Translations under genes and position numbers: made by a program
Assembly: GCA_043101635.1 (NCBI GenBank)
Contig: JBICIE010000332.1
Location: forward strand, 1-8,802
DNA length: 8,802 nt
DNA from: CAYMJK01 sp043101635
GTDB taxonomy: Bacteria > Planctomycetota > Phycisphaerae > Phycisphaerales > UBA1924
Direction of reading: 5' to 3'
Notes under the pieces: model-generated
Database searches by the model: none
Told to the model about the DNA's origin: nothing
What the model saw: the letters and a program-made list of their open reading frames with translations, nothing else
Shown: in pieces, positions 1 to 6,410 of the stretch
Layout: each line of letters starts with the position of its first letter
How positions within the stretch are numbered: the stretch's first letter is position 1

Positions 1-422
1 CCCGGCGATCCCAGAGCGCCGCCTATCCCGCCAGTGCCGCGAAGGCCGAATACGCCGCCCGCTCCGCCCAGCCCCCCCGCGCCGCCGTTGGTGGCGCCCG
101 CCCCGCCGCCCCCGCCGCCCGGCCCGGCCGTGCGGCCGTGACCCGCCGCGTCGATGATGGCGAGGGGCGTCATGCGGAGGTTGTTCAGAACCCGCACCAC
201 GCCTGCCGAATCGCCGATGACGCGGAGCGTGTCGGCGTCGTTGAGGACCAGATCGCCCTCCACGATGAACACGCCCGCGTCGTAGCGAACAGGGACGCCG
301 TTGATCGCCGCCGGGGCCTCCCCGGTGGTGGTATTCAGTACGAACTCGTCGGCCGCGGCCGGGGCCGCCAGGCCTGCCGCCGCCAGGATCGCCGCCATGT
401 TGTTGTTCCGATAGTGCCGCAT
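1..422 (-). CDS. Secreted glycine-rich (PGRS-like) protein, N-terminal part, cut by window edge
   Basis: The frame is open from an ATG at 422 to the left window edge, giving 140 codons; the C-terminus is missing. GGAGG at 429-433 lies 6 nt upstream of the ATG, which supports this start. A second in-frame ATG at 398 is possible. The N-terminus (MRHYRNNNMAAILAAAGLAAPAAA, split here only for description) has a short basic/polar start, an Ala/Leu-rich core and an AAA-type signal peptidase I site before DEFVLNTT, so the protein is probably exported. Residues about 28-95 form a beta-prone region (VEGDLVLNDADTLRVIG). From about residue 100 it becomes Gly-rich (GPGGGGGGAGATNGGAGG, then GGAGG and GGIGG), like the low-complexity tracts of PE_PGRS or planctomycete surface proteins. 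The function is unknown; a cell-surface or extracellular structural role is an inference. It is transcribed divergently from the sigma factor gene. Confidence 0.75.
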   Translation of the reverse strand, partial: MRHYRNNNMAAILAAAGLAAPAAADEFVLNTTTGEAPAAINGVPVRYDAGVFIVEGDLVLNDADTLRVIGDSAGVVRVLNNLRMTPLAIIDAAGHGRTAGPGGGGGGAGATNGGAGGLGGAGGVFGLRGTGGIGGALGSP

Positions 423-444
423 TTCCTGCCTCCATCGCGTCTGA

Positions 445-463
445 GGCCGCCTCCGGGGCGGCC
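445..463. other. Hairpin in divergent intergenic region
   Basis: A perfect 7-bp inverted repeat (GGCCGCC / GGCGGCC, arms 445-451 and 457-463) encloses a 5-nt loop. It sits 11 bp upstream of the Shine-Dalgarno of the minus-strand secreted protein, so it would lie in that gene's 5' leader if transcription starts further upstream. There is no T-tract, so it is not a terminator. It may be an mRNA leader structure, an operator, or a chance feature in GC-rich DNA. Confidence 0.3.
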
Positions 464-467
464 GCGC

Positions 468-495
468 TTGCGTTTGCCGCCCGAAACGCGACAAT
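468..495 (+). promoter_or_regulatory. Weak sigma70-like promoter candidate for sigma factor-kinase operon
   Basis: TTGCGT at 468-473 and GACAAT at 490-495 are separated by 16 bp and lie about 65-95 bp upstream of the sigma factor start. They match the -35 consensus in its TTG part and the -10 consensus at four of six positions. This is pattern matching in a GC-rich region. If the ECF sigma factor regulates itself, the real promoter could have a different consensus that I cannot identify from one sequence. Confidence 0.25.
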
Positions 496-546
496 GGAGC
501 CGGGATCCGGCAACCACCGCGGGATTTTGTCTCCCATCTCTCACGC

Positions 547-561
547 GAGGCATCAGCCATC
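547..561 (+). promoter_or_regulatory. GAGG ribosome binding site with in-frame ATC: possible real start of the sigma factor
   Basis: GAGG (547-550) is followed after 8 nt by an in-frame ATC (559-561). Translation from it would add 11 residues (reading MSQPPEGPDAT) before the first ATG at 592. The ATG itself has only a weak purine run, GAAGGG at 574-579, 12 nt upstream. From recall of the family, many members carry an Asp-Val-Thr-like tripeptide at exactly the position of this Asp-Ala-Thr, which supports translation of the extra residues. No in-frame ATG, GTG or TTG occurs nearby upstream. Confidence 0.4.
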
Positions 562-591
562 AGCCAGCCGCCCGAAGGGCCTGACGCAACC

Positions 592-1146
592 ATGCTCCTG
601 CTGGACTCGACCGGCGGGAAGGGCGCTGCCGCGTCCAGTCTTGCCCCGCTGGTCTATGACAATCTCCGCGGGCTCGCGGCGGACCGGCTGGGGCCGGCGG
701 ACTGGACCTGCCAGCCCACCGCGATCGTGCATGAGGCGTATCTGCGCATGATCGATCAGTCGCGGGTGGACTGGCGGGGCCGGACGCATTTCTTCGCGAT
801 CGGGGCGGAGATGGTGCGGCGGGTGATTGCCGACGAGGCAAAGCGGCGCGGGCGGCAGAAGCGCGGCGGCGGCTGGGGGCGCCTGACGCTGGATGGCGCG
901 GCCTTCCAGCAGGCGGCCGAGCCGATCGATCCGCTTGATCTGGAGGAGGCCCTGACGAAGTTCGCCGCCATCGACGAGCGTGCGGCAAAGGTCGTCGAAC
1001 TGCGATTCTTCGGCGGGCTGACCGAGGCCGAGGCCGCGGCAACGCTGGGCATCTCGCAGCGCACGGCCCGCAACGACTGGCGTACGGCCCGGGCCTGGCT
1101 GCGGCGCGAACTGGCAAACACACACGAGTCCGATGATGCAGACTGA
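592..1146 (+). CDS. ECF-type RNA polymerase sigma factor (planctomycete-type, Sigma70_ECF / Sig-70_X6 family)
   Basis: This is a 184-residue sigma factor that would direct RNA polymerase to a set of promoters. Region 2 spans roughly residues 17-90 and carries the family signatures PLVYDNLR (19-26), QPTAIVHEAYLRM (41-53) and HFFAIGAEMVRRVIADEAKRR (66-86), followed by KRGGG. Region 4 (about 113-175) contains a helix-turn-helix, KVVELRFFGGLTEAEAAATLGIS and then QRTARNDWRTARAWL, which would bind the -35 element. It lacks anti-sigma-binding extensions and there is no anti-sigma gene next to it. The last 14 bp overlap the kinase gene, so the two are almost certainly co-transcribed and translationally coupled; this pairing is common in planctomycetes. 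ATG 592 is given as the conservative start; an ATC at 559 with a better ribosome binding site may be the true one. The family call is firm; the target genes are unknown. Confidence 0.93.
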   Translation: MLLLDSTGGKGAAASSLAPLVYDNLRGLAADRLGPADWTCQPTAIVHEAYLRMIDQSRVDWRGRTHFFAIGAEMVRRVIADEAKRRGRQKRGGGWGRLTLDGAAFQQAAEPIDPLDLEEALTKFAAIDERAAKVVELRFFGGLTEAEAAATLGISQRTARNDWRTARAWLRRELANTHESDDAD

Positions 1147-3805
1147 CCTGTACCAGCGCGCCAAGGAGATCTTCCTGCGCATCTGCGATGCGCCGGCCGG
1201 CGAGCGCGCCGGCATGCTCGCCGAGTCGTGCGATGGCGACGCTGCGCTGCGGGCGGAGGTCGAGGGCCTGCTGAGCCACGATGAGGGCGACGATGCGCTG
1301 GCCGACAGCGGCGCCATGGCCCCCGGCGCCCGGGTCGGGCAATACACCATCGTGCGCCAGATCGGCGCCGGCGCGATGGGGCTGGTGTACGAGGCGACGC
1401 AGCAGCGCCCCCAGCGCACCGTGGCGCTCAAGGTGGTCCGCAGCGGGGCGGCGTCGGCATCGCTGCGCCGGCGGCTGGAGCACGAGGCCGCGGCGCTGGC
1501 GCGCGTCCAGCATCCCGGGATTGCGGCGGTGTACGAGACGGGGATCGACGGGGCGTCCGGCGCCCCGTTCTTCGCGATGGAACTCGTCCGCGGCGAGCCG
1601 CTGACGGCCGGCGCTGCGCGCCTGGGCCTGGACCTCGAGGCGCGCATCGAACTGCTGGCGGCGATCTGCGACGCGGTGCAGCACGCGCACCAGCGCGGTG
1701 TGATCCACCGCGACCTGAAGCCGTCGAACATCCTCGTGGACGAGTCGGGTCGGGCCCGGGTGCTGGACTTCGGCATCGCGCGCATCACGGCGCCGGACGG
1801 CGCGGCGACGCTGCAGACACTGCCCGGGCAGGTGATCGGCACGCTCGCGTACATGAGTCCCGAGCAGGCGGCGGGCGACCCGGAGGCGATCGATGTCCGG
1901 GCCGACATCTACGCGCTCGGCGCCATTGCGTATGAACTGCTGGCGGGGCGCCCGCCGCTGGACGTGGCCGCAAAGTCGATCCCCGAAGCGCTGCGGCTGA
2001 TCCAGCAGGTCGAGCCGCCGAAGCTCGGCGCGCTGGACCGGCGCCTGCGCGGCGACCTGGAGATCATCGTCGCTGCGGCGCTGGAGAAGGACCCCCAGCG
2101 CCGGTACCAGTCGGCCGCGAGCCTCGCCGGCGACCTGCGCCGGGCCCTGCGCGACGAGCCGATCGTCGCGCGGGCGCCGACGACCTTCTATCAGCTTCGC
2201 AAGTTTGCGCGCCGGCAGCGCGGGCTGGTGGCGGCAACCGGCGCCATCGCGGCCACGCTGGTGCTGGCCGCGATCGTGAGCGTCGTGTTCGCGGTGCGGG
2301 CCGACGCCCAGCGGGCCCGGGCGGAGGCGGCGCAGGGCCGGGCCGAGGCCCGCTTCGACCAGGTGCGAGCCCTGGCGAACGTGTTCCTCTTCGACATGCA
2401 CGACATGATCGCGCCGCTGGCGGGCTCGATCGAGGCGCGCCGGCGGCTGGTCGAGACGGGGCTGACATACCTCGACTCGCTGGCGGCGGAAGCCCAGGAC
2501 GACCCGCACCTGCTGGAGGAGCTTGCCGAGGCCTACTTCCGCATCGGTGACATCCAGGGCAACCCGCGCCGGGCGAACCTGGGCGATGTGGAAGCGGCGC
2601 TGGCGAGCTACGACCAGAGCGTGGAACTGCGCCGCCGGGCAGCACAACTCGATCCCGCCGCGGACCGGCAGGTGAAGCTGATGCTCACGCACATCGCCAT
2701 CGGCGAGACGCTCACCTCCAGTGAGCGGCCGGGCGACGCCTTGGCGCGTTTCGAAGCCGCACGCAGCGGCCTGGAACGGGAGCGGACCCGTCGGCCGGAG
2801 GATGTCGATGTGCTGGACACCCTCTCGCTCGCCGAAGGCCGCACCGGCAGCGCACTGCTCGACATGGGGCGGCTCGAGGAGGCGCTCCGGCACTTCGAGG
2901 CGTGCCTGGCCCTCGCCGAGCGGGTCGCGGAACTGGAGCCGACCGACGCCATGCGCCGACGCGTGACCATCGCGCTCAACGAAGTGGGCCGGGCGCTCGG
3001 TCGCATGGGGCGCGATGACGAGTCGCTGCCCTACTACGAGCGGTCGATGGCGATACGCGCCGCCGCCGCGGCCGCCGCGCCCCAGGATACCCGCGCCCAG
3101 CGCGATCTGGCGCTGGCGCATCACCGCCTGTCCGACGTCCATCGGGCCGCAGGGAACTACGAGGCCGCGCTGAGCGAAGCCCGCAGCGCGCACGCGATCC
3201 TCTCCGATATCGAGGCCACCAGCCCCACCGAAGCCCGCGCCCGCTACGACCTTGCCGTCGCCGAGCACAAGATCGCCGGGATTCTCGAGACCGATCGGCC
3301 TGCCGAAGCGCTTGAACATCACAGAGCGGCGCGGCAGATCATGGTGGCCCTCTCGGCGGAGAATCCGGACAATCTCTTCTACGCCACCGGCGCGCTCCTG
3401 CCGCAGGAGCGCGTGGCGCACAGCCTTCGCCTGCTGCATCGCTACGAGGACGCACAGGCCGAGTATCAGATGGCCATCGACATGGCCGAGCGCATTCATG
3501 CGTCGAGCACGAGCGACGTGCGGCCCTGGACAGCGCTGGCAAGCGCGCAGCGAGGCATCGGGCTCTCACTGCTTGCACAGGGCGAGGCGGCCGAGGATGA
3601 CGCCGCGGCAGCCGCCTTGCGGGCCAGGGCAGCCGAGTGGCTGAGCGCCTGTCTCGCGACGCTTGCACAGATGGAAGCGCTCGACATGACGCCGACCCGC
3701 GACGATCTCACCCGTGAGCAACTGGAGGCCCTGCTGGCCGAGTGCAGACAGGAGGCGCGCGGCAGCGGGACGGCGGCGGCGCCTACCGCGCGCGCACCGC
3801 GATGA
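1133..3805 (+). CDS. Membrane-anchored Ser/Thr protein kinase (Hanks type) with C-terminal TPR repeats
   Basis: This 890-residue protein has a short N-terminal region (1-66) typical of ECF-linked kinases (AERAGMLAESCDGDAALRAEVEGLL-like). The kinase domain runs from about 71 to 340 with all key motifs intact: the Gly loop GAGAMG (78-83), ATP-anchoring Lys100 in VALKV, HRDLKPSN (192-199), DFG (212-214), GTLAYMSPEQ (236-245) and DIYALG. It should be an active Ser/Thr kinase. A single membrane helix (about 364-388) follows, then a charged Ala/Arg-rich helix and an alpha-helical TPR region (about 420-870) including AEAYFRIGDIQGNP and repeated A-L-x-x-Y/F patterns. The TPR part probably lies outside the cytoplasmic membrane and binds partners. 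ATG 1133 overlaps the sigma gene by 14 bp; an adjacent in-frame ATG at 1136 is equivalent. Its 3' end overlaps the convergent phosphatase gene by 23 bp. The substrate is unknown; the sigma factor is a natural candidate but this is inference. Confidence 0.95.
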   Translation: MMQTDLYQRAKEIFLRICDAPAGERAGMLAESCDGDAALRAEVEGLLSHDEGDDALADSGAMAPGARVGQYTIVRQIGAGAMGLVYEATQQRPQRTVALKVVRSGAASASLRRRLEHEAAALARVQHPGIAAVYETGIDGASGAPFFAMELVRGEPLTAGAARLGLDLEARIELLAAICDAVQHAHQRGVIHRDLKPSNILVDESGRARVLDFGIARITAPDGAATLQTLPGQVIGTLAYMSPEQAAGDPEAIDVRADIYALGAIAYELLAGRPPLDVAAKSIPEALRLIQQVEPPKLGALDRRLRGDLEIIVAAALEKDPQRRYQSAASLAGDLRRALRDEPIVARAPTTFYQLRKFARRQRGLVAATGAIAATLVLAAIVSVVFAVRADAQRARAEAAQGRAEARFDQVRALANVFLFDMHDMIAPLAGSIEARRRLVETGLTYLDSLAAEAQDDPHLLEELAEAYFRIGDIQGNPRRANLGDVEAALASYDQSVELRRRAAQLDPAADRQVKLMLTHIAIGETLTSSERPGDALARFEAARSGLERERTRRPEDVDVLDTLSLAEGRTGSALLDMGRLEEALRHFEACLALAERVAELEPTDAMRRRVTIALNEVGRALGRMGRDDESLPYYERSMAIRAAAAAAAPQDTRAQRDLALAHHRLSDVHRAAGNYEAALSEARSAHAILSDIEATSPTEARARYDLAVAEHKIAGILETDRPAEALEHHRAARQIMVALSAENPDNLFYATGALLPQERVAHSLRLLHRYEDAQAEYQMAIDMAERIHASSTSDVRPWTALASAQRGIGLSLLAQGEAAEDDAAAAALRARAAEWLSACLATLAQMEALDMTPTRDDLTREQLEALLAECRQEARGSGTAAAPTARAPR

Positions 3806-5450
3806 TCGTCATGTCATCGGCTCGGGCTGCGCTGCCGGTGAAGGCGGCCACCCTCGTCCGCAGGCCGGCGATCAGCCCCTCGGCGCCGAAGCGGGCCGAG
3901 TCGCGCAGCGCCTCTTCCATGCGGGCGCGTCCGAACTGCTCGCCATCGGGCCGCGCCGCCTCGAAGACGCCATCGGAGACCACGAGCAGCGCATCACCCG
4001 GCGCCAGCGCCACCACCTGGTCGGGCGCATAGCCGACCTGGGGCACGACGCCCAGGGGCGGGCCGGTGGCGTCGATGCGCTCGATGCGATCCTCAGCAGC
4101 CCGCCACAGCAGGATCGGCCCCTGCCCGGCGGAGGCCATGGCGACGCGATCGCCCCGGATCGCCGCGGCGAACAGCGTGATGAAGTGGCCCTCGGAGACC
4201 TGCTCGAGCATCACATCGCTGAGGGCCGAGAGGCCCTCGGCCAGCGACGGCCCGGTGCGGCGCAGCAGGTCGCGCGCATGGGCCCGGCATGTCGCGGCCG
4301 TCAGGGCGGCGCCGACGCCATGGCCGGTGGCGTCGGCCAGCATCACGATCGCCTCCAGCCCCTCGCGCGGCGCGATGATCCAGTCGTAGAAGTCGCCGCC
4401 GACGCTGTCGGCCGGCTGGCTCCAGCCCATGACCTCCAGGCAGGCCAGATCGGGCGCCGTGCGCGGCAGCAGAGCCCGCTGGATGCGCCGGGCGATCTCC
4501 AGTTGCGTCTGGATTCGCTGCTGCTCGCGCGTGAGCTGTTCGAGTTCGGCCAGGTGCCGGCGCAGGCGCTGCTGCATGGCGAGCATGGACGACGCGAGCC
4601 GACCGGTCTCGTCGGATCGTGCGCCGGCGAGCCGCTCCAGTTCGGCGTCGGCGGGGCCGGCGCCGAAATCGCCATCGCTGGCGCCGAGCGCATCGATCGC
4701 GCCGGCGAGCTGTGCCACCGGGCGCGCGATGCGACCGGCAAGCCAGGCGCCCGCCGCCCCCACCGCGACCGTCACGATCAGGCCGACGAGGCTCGACTGC
4801 ACCAGCCGCTGCAGCAGCGACGCCTGCATGAAATCGAGCGTCACATCGGCGCCGACGATGTAGCGCCGGCCGCCGGCAAGCTCGACGGGCAGGAGAATCG
4901 AGCGGAAGGAGCCGGCCCGCGTGGTGTAGGTGACATACCGCGCCTGCCCGTCGGCGATCGACTCGCGCACGCCCGGCGGCGGATCGGACTCGGGCATCAC
5001 CTGCGGGCGGACGCGATCGGACTCGATCATGCGCGCCGTCTGATTGGCGCTGGTCAGGTAGAGCTGGCCATCACGCTCGATGTAGGTGTAAACGAACGGC
5101 AGGCGGGCCCGCGCGACGAAGTCGTTGAGGCTCCCGATCAGGGCGAGATACTCGGGCTCGGGGATCGGCTCGCCGGCGAAGATGCGCTCGTGGTAGCGCG
5201 GCGGGAGCATCTCGGGGACCGCCGCGGCGGCGGCCAGCAGGCGCGTGTCGATGCCGGCGATCACGCTCTGGCGCTCCACGAGATACCCGATCGCCGTGAC
5301 GGCGGCGCAGGCGACGAGGGCGACGACCGCCGCGGCAAGGCCGACGCGGTAGCGAATGGAGGTTGCCCCGAGCGCGCGCGCGAGGAGCCCGGGAGCGCCC
5401 GATGCGCTGTCCTCCGCCTGGCGCTGCGCGCTTCGCCCTGTCGAGTCGAT
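3783..5450 (-). CDS. Membrane HAMP / SpoIIE-type (PP2C family) serine phosphatase with extracytoplasmic sensor region
   Basis: The predicted protein dephosphorylates Ser/Thr-phosphoproteins; in RsbU/SpoIIE relatives the target is an anti-anti-sigma (STAS) protein. Counting from the ATC at 5450 it has 555 residues. The order is a cytoplasmic tail (1-35), first membrane helix (about 36-57), extracytoplasmic sensor-like region (about 60-215), second membrane helix (about 218-238), HAMP linker (about 239-292, with RIARPVAQLAGAIDAL), a coiled coil, and the SpoIIE domain (about 320-555). The catalytic metal ligands are present: GGDFYD (351-356), DATGHG (373-378), SDG (492-494) and ADD (544-546). 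The first conventional start, GTG at 5279, has no first membrane helix; the frame upstream to the fabG stop has no ATG, GTG or TTG, but the ATC at 5450 follows GGGAGGG at 6-nt spacing, so I chose it. It lies 59 bp downstream of fabG. No STAS or anti-sigma gene is adjacent; it faces the kinase gene. Confidence 0.9.
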   Translation of the reverse strand: MDSTGRSAQRQAEDSASGAPGLLARALGATSIRYRVGLAAAVVALVACAAVTAIGYLVERQSVIAGIDTRLLAAAAAVPEMLPPRYHERIFAGEPIPEPEYLALIGSLNDFVARARLPFVYTYIERDGQLYLTSANQTARMIESDRVRPQVMPESDPPPGVRESIADGQARYVTYTTRAGSFRSILLPVELAGGRRYIVGADVTLDFMQASLLQRLVQSSLVGLIVTVAVGAAGAWLAGRIARPVAQLAGAIDALGASDGDFGAGPADAELERLAGARSDETGRLASSMLAMQQRLRRHLAELEQLTREQQRIQTQLEIARRIQRALLPRTAPDLACLEVMGWSQPADSVGGDFYDWIIAPREGLEAIVMLADATGHGVGAALTAATCRAHARDLLRRTGPSLAEGLSALSDVMLEQVSEGHFITLFAAAIRGDRVAMASAGQGPILLWRAAEDRIERIDATGPPLGVVPQVGYAPDQVVALAPGDALLVVSDGVFEAARPDGEQFGRARMEEALRDSARFGAEGLIAGLRTRVAAFTGSAARADDMTIIAVRAR

Positions 5451-5455
5451 CGGCG

Positions 5456-5462
5456 CCCTCCC
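5456..5462 (-). promoter_or_regulatory. Strong ribosome binding site that decides an ATC start for the phosphatase
   Basis: On the minus strand GGGAGGG (5462-5456) contains GGAGG 6 nt upstream of an in-frame ATC (5450-5448). It is one of the best Shine-Dalgarno matches in the window and lies in the 59-bp gap after the fabG stop codon. No ATG, GTG or TTG exists at a matching distance in any useful frame, so the site would be unexplained if translation began at GTG 5279. Confidence 0.6.
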
Positions 5463-5509
5463 GCCTGCTGCCGGCCCTACTACCTTGCCTTCGCACCTCG
5501 CGGCGGCGC

Positions 5510-6250
5510 CTACACCATCGTCAGCCCGCCATCGACGCAGATGGTCTGCCCGGTCAGGTACCCCGCCTCGTCGCTGCTGACGTACGCGACCGCCGCGGCG
5601 ATGTCGGCGGGCGTCCCGAGCCGGCGCACCGCCATCATCTTCTGCACGCCTTCCTTGATGTCATCGGGAAGCCCGGCGGTCATGTCGGTCTCGATGAAGC
5701 CCGGGGCGATCACGTTGGCGGTGACGCCCTTGCCCCCGAGTTCTCTCGCCAGCGTCTTGGTCAGGCCGATCAGCCCCGCCTTGGCCGCGGCGTAGTTCGC
5801 CTGCCCGCTGTTGCCCACGACGCCGGAGGTGCTGGCGATGTTCACGATGCGCCCGAAGCGGCCCTTCATCATCGGGCGGGCGGCAGCGCGGCAGGCGACG
5901 AAGGCGGAGCGCAGGTTCACCCGCAGCACCTCATCGAACTCCTCATCGCTCATGCGCATGATGAGGTTGTCGCGGGTGATGCCGGCGTTGTTGACGAGGA
6001 TGTCCAGGCGACCGTGCTCGCTTGCGATCCCTTCGATCGCCGCGCCGAGGGCGGCGCCGTCGCCGACATCCACCGCCTTGACGCTCGCCGCGCCTCCCGC
6101 CGCCTCGATCGAGCCCTTCAGGTCATTGAGCGGGCCTTCCGAGCGGCTCATGAGCACGACGTGGCGGCCCTCGGCGGCAAGCCGCTCGGCGATGGCGCGT
6201 CCGATGCCGCGGCTGGCGCCGGTGACGATGGCGATGCGCTGGTCGGCCAT
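5510..6250 (-). CDS. fabG: 3-oxoacyl-[acyl-carrier-protein] reductase FabG
   Basis: FabG reduces 3-oxoacyl-ACP to 3-hydroxyacyl-ACP with NADPH in the elongation cycle of cytoplasmic type II fatty acid synthesis. The 246-residue length matches the family. Short-chain dehydrogenase hallmarks are present: the cofactor motif TGASRGIG (10-17), DV (61-62), NNAG (87-90), Asn112, catalytic Ser140, and Tyr153/Lys157 in YAAAK, followed by APGFIETDM and a C-terminal GQTICVDGGLTMV typical of FabG rather than a general SDR. The start is the ATG at 6250, with GGAGG (6259-6263) 8 nt upstream; an open frame to 6352 exists but adds a non-family Arg/Pro-rich stretch. It lies on the same strand as fabD, separated from it by the lipoprotein gene. 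acpP, the usual next gene, is replaced by the phosphatase gene. Confidence 0.97.
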   Translation of the reverse strand: MADQRIAIVTGASRGIGRAIAERLAAEGRHVVLMSRSEGPLNDLKGSIEAAGGAASVKAVDVGDGAALGAAIEGIASEHGRLDILVNNAGITRDNLIMRMSDEEFDEVLRVNLRSAFVACRAAARPMMKGRFGRIVNIASTSGVVGNSGQANYAAAKAGLIGLTKTLARELGGKGVTANVIAPGFIETDMTAGLPDDIKEGVQKMMAVRRLGTPADIAAAVAYVSSDEAGYLTGQTICVDGGLTMV

Positions 6251-6310
6251 GACGGGATCCTCCGGGGGCTCCAAAGGGCGGATGGTACGAACCCCACCCG
6301 GCGCAGCAAA

Positions 6311-6336
6311 GCGGCCGGGCTCATCGGCCCGGCCGC
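6311..6336 (-). terminator. 10-bp GC-rich stem-loop upstream of fabG: terminator or 5' leader hairpin
   Basis: The arms GCGGCCGGGC (6311-6320) and GCCCGGCCGC (6327-6336) pair perfectly around a 6-nt loop. On the minus strand the stem is followed by TTTGCTGC, only a short T-run, so termination would be weak. It lies about 60 bp upstream of the fabG start and downstream of the lipoprotein gene; it could attenuate read-through into fabG or be a leader structure. Confidence 0.4.
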
Positions 6337-6372
6337 ACGACTGTTCTGCCACGGCACGCCCTGAACGAAAGA

Positions 6373-6391
6373 CCCCCCACGGAGTGGGGGG
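6373..6391 (-). terminator. Likely rho-independent-type terminator after the lipoprotein gene
   Basis: An 8-bp perfect stem (CCCCCCAC at 6373-6380, GTGGGGGG at 6384-6391) has a 3-nt loop. On the minus strand it begins 20 nt past the lipoprotein stop codon and is followed by TCTTTCGTT, a moderately U-rich tail. Position and shape fit transcription termination of the fabD-lipoprotein unit, though the tail is imperfect. Confidence 0.5.
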
Positions 6392-6410
6392 CTACCCGGC
6401 GGGCTACCCC
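6389..6410. repeat. Two tandem GGGCTACCC repeats next to the terminator
   Basis: GGGCTACCC occurs at 6389-6397 and again at 6401-6409, giving a 12-bp period and abutting the 8-bp terminator stem. The second copy ends 1 bp before the lipoprotein stop codon. The combination of short direct repeats and a strong palindrome resembles dispersed intergenic repeats of some bacteria. Whether other copies exist in the genome cannot be seen here. Confidence 0.5.

Noticed and set aside
551..566. CATCAGC-type short tandem repeat upstream of the sigma factor
   Set aside because: Only two 7-bp copies; too short to call a repeat element or operator without comparison.
138..584. Plus-strand open frame of 148 codons near the left edge
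   Set aside because: It is antisense to the signal-peptide-bearing gene with a good ribosome binding site, and its own sequence is Arg-rich and non-specific.
3055..3085. GCC/CCG-rich alanine run inside the kinase TPR region as a possible repeat element
   Set aside because: It encodes a short poly-Ala stretch within a continuous alpha-helical region and is ordinary low complexity at this GC content.
560..3499. Long minus-strand open frame (979 codons) antisense to the sigma factor and kinase
   Set aside because: It lies opposite two well-supported genes, its product is Arg/Gly/His-rich with no family motif, and long antisense frames are expected from the strong third-position GC bias of the real genes.
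3714..5795. Plus-strand open frame of 693 codons opposite the phosphatase and fabG
   Set aside because: It is the antisense shadow of genes with intact catalytic motifs; its translation is low-complexity Arg/Gly/Asp-rich and has no recognisable domain.
6251..6352. N-terminal extension of FabG to an ATG at 6352
   Set aside because: It adds 34 residues unlike the family and runs through a 10-bp hairpin; ATG 6250 has GGAGG at 8-nt spacing.
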